A DNA stretch of 6,331 nucleotides from positions 1 through 6,331 of the forward strand of contig CAYNOZ010000075.1 of assembly GCA_964398955.1 (NCBI GenBank), written 5' to 3'. The first letter of the stretch is position 1, and each line of letters opens with the position of its first letter. Shown one piece after another: positions 6,190 to 6,331 of this stretch. Under the pieces are notes generated by a model. That model was not told the DNA's origin, made no database searches, and saw nothing but the letters and a program-made list of their open reading frames with translations. This DNA comes from CAYNOZ01 sp964398955 (lineage in GTDB: Archaea; Methanobacteriota_B; Thermococci; Thermococcales; CAYNOZ01). The translations under genes and the position numbers were made by a program.

Positions 6190-6209
6190 TTAGATATTCT
6201 AAATTTTTG
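6190..6209 (+). terminator. Hairpin plus T5 terminator after the nitroreductase gene
   Basis: TTTAGA (6190-6195) pairs with TCTAAA (6199-6204) around TAT and is followed by T5. A related copy with two extra bases lies at 6148-6166, so the unit is duplicated in tandem just after the stop. The all-AT stem is weak, but the T-runs suit archaeal termination before the opposing tRNA gene. Confidence 0.35.
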
Positions 6210-6243
6210 TTATGTTCTTGAGAATTGTTCGAAGGGTTTATTT

Positions 6244-6331
6244 TGGTGCGGGGGGAGGGATTCGAACCCTCGGAGGTCTGCACCACCAGATCTTAAGTCT
6301 GGCCCCTTTGGCCTGGCTCGGGAACCCCCGC
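6244..6331 (-). tRNA. tRNA-Leu, anticodon UAA, CCA encoded
   Basis: Read on the minus strand, the acceptor arm GCGGGGG starts at 6331 and pairs with CCCCCGC, followed by the discriminator A and an encoded CCA (6246-6244). The anticodon stem CCAGA/TCTGG encloses CTTAAGA, giving anticodon TAA for UUA leucine codons. A variable arm with GGT/ACC pairing makes it a class II tRNA, as expected for leucine. The T arm is GAGGG-TTCGAAT-CCCTC. The D arm has a CCC/GGG stem, with C rather than the common G at position 10. I see no intron. The gene is whole but ends at the window edge, so its promoter lies outside. Confidence 0.96.

Overview
This AT-rich window most likely comes from an archaeon. It has TATA-like boxes about 35 bases ahead of most starts, and a GGTGAT ribosome site (complementary to the AUCACC of the archaeal 16S 3' tail) three bases before most start codons. 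Transcripts seem to end in T-runs, one regulator carries an S-layer-type domain, and the tRNA gene encodes its own CCA. A small-genome archaeon, for example a DPANN member, is possible but not shown. All family names rest on motif recognition; no database search was run.

Layout from left to right. Bases 1-490 hold no convincing protein gene. They contain a TATA box, a G-rich stretch dense in hairpins (about 138-434, + strand) and a closing T-run, which together look like a free-standing structured RNA that I cannot name. An imperfect hairpin at 63-95 resembles the right end of IS200/IS605 elements. Next come glmS (491-2290, -) and, divergently, a winged-helix protein with an S-layer-like C-terminal domain (2404-3330, +). 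The winged-helix gene converges on an M29-type metallo-aminopeptidase (3356-4426, -). Behind that lies a lipoprotein gene (4507-5400, -), then a divergent nitroreductase (5547-6143, +). A complete tRNA-Leu(UAA) (6244-6331, -) ends at the right edge.

The most notable gene is the lipoprotein. Its frame is open from a lipoprotein signal peptide to the stop, but it has no ATG, GTG or TTG before residue 139. Ribosome-site spacing and the signal peptide both put the start on an ATC codon at 5400, so a caller limited to standard starts would report only the last 159 residues.

An envelope theme can be inferred. GlmS makes the amino-sugar precursor of UDP-GlcNAc, the lipoprotein is rich in N-glycosylation sequons and has a carbohydrate-binding-like C-terminus, and the regulator divergent from glmS carries an S-layer-related domain. 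Base composition switches twice: the + strand is T/G-rich over 491-2290, A/C-rich over about 2404-4440, and T/G-rich again over 4500-6143. The switch does not follow gene direction, which suggests an inverted 2.1 kb block.
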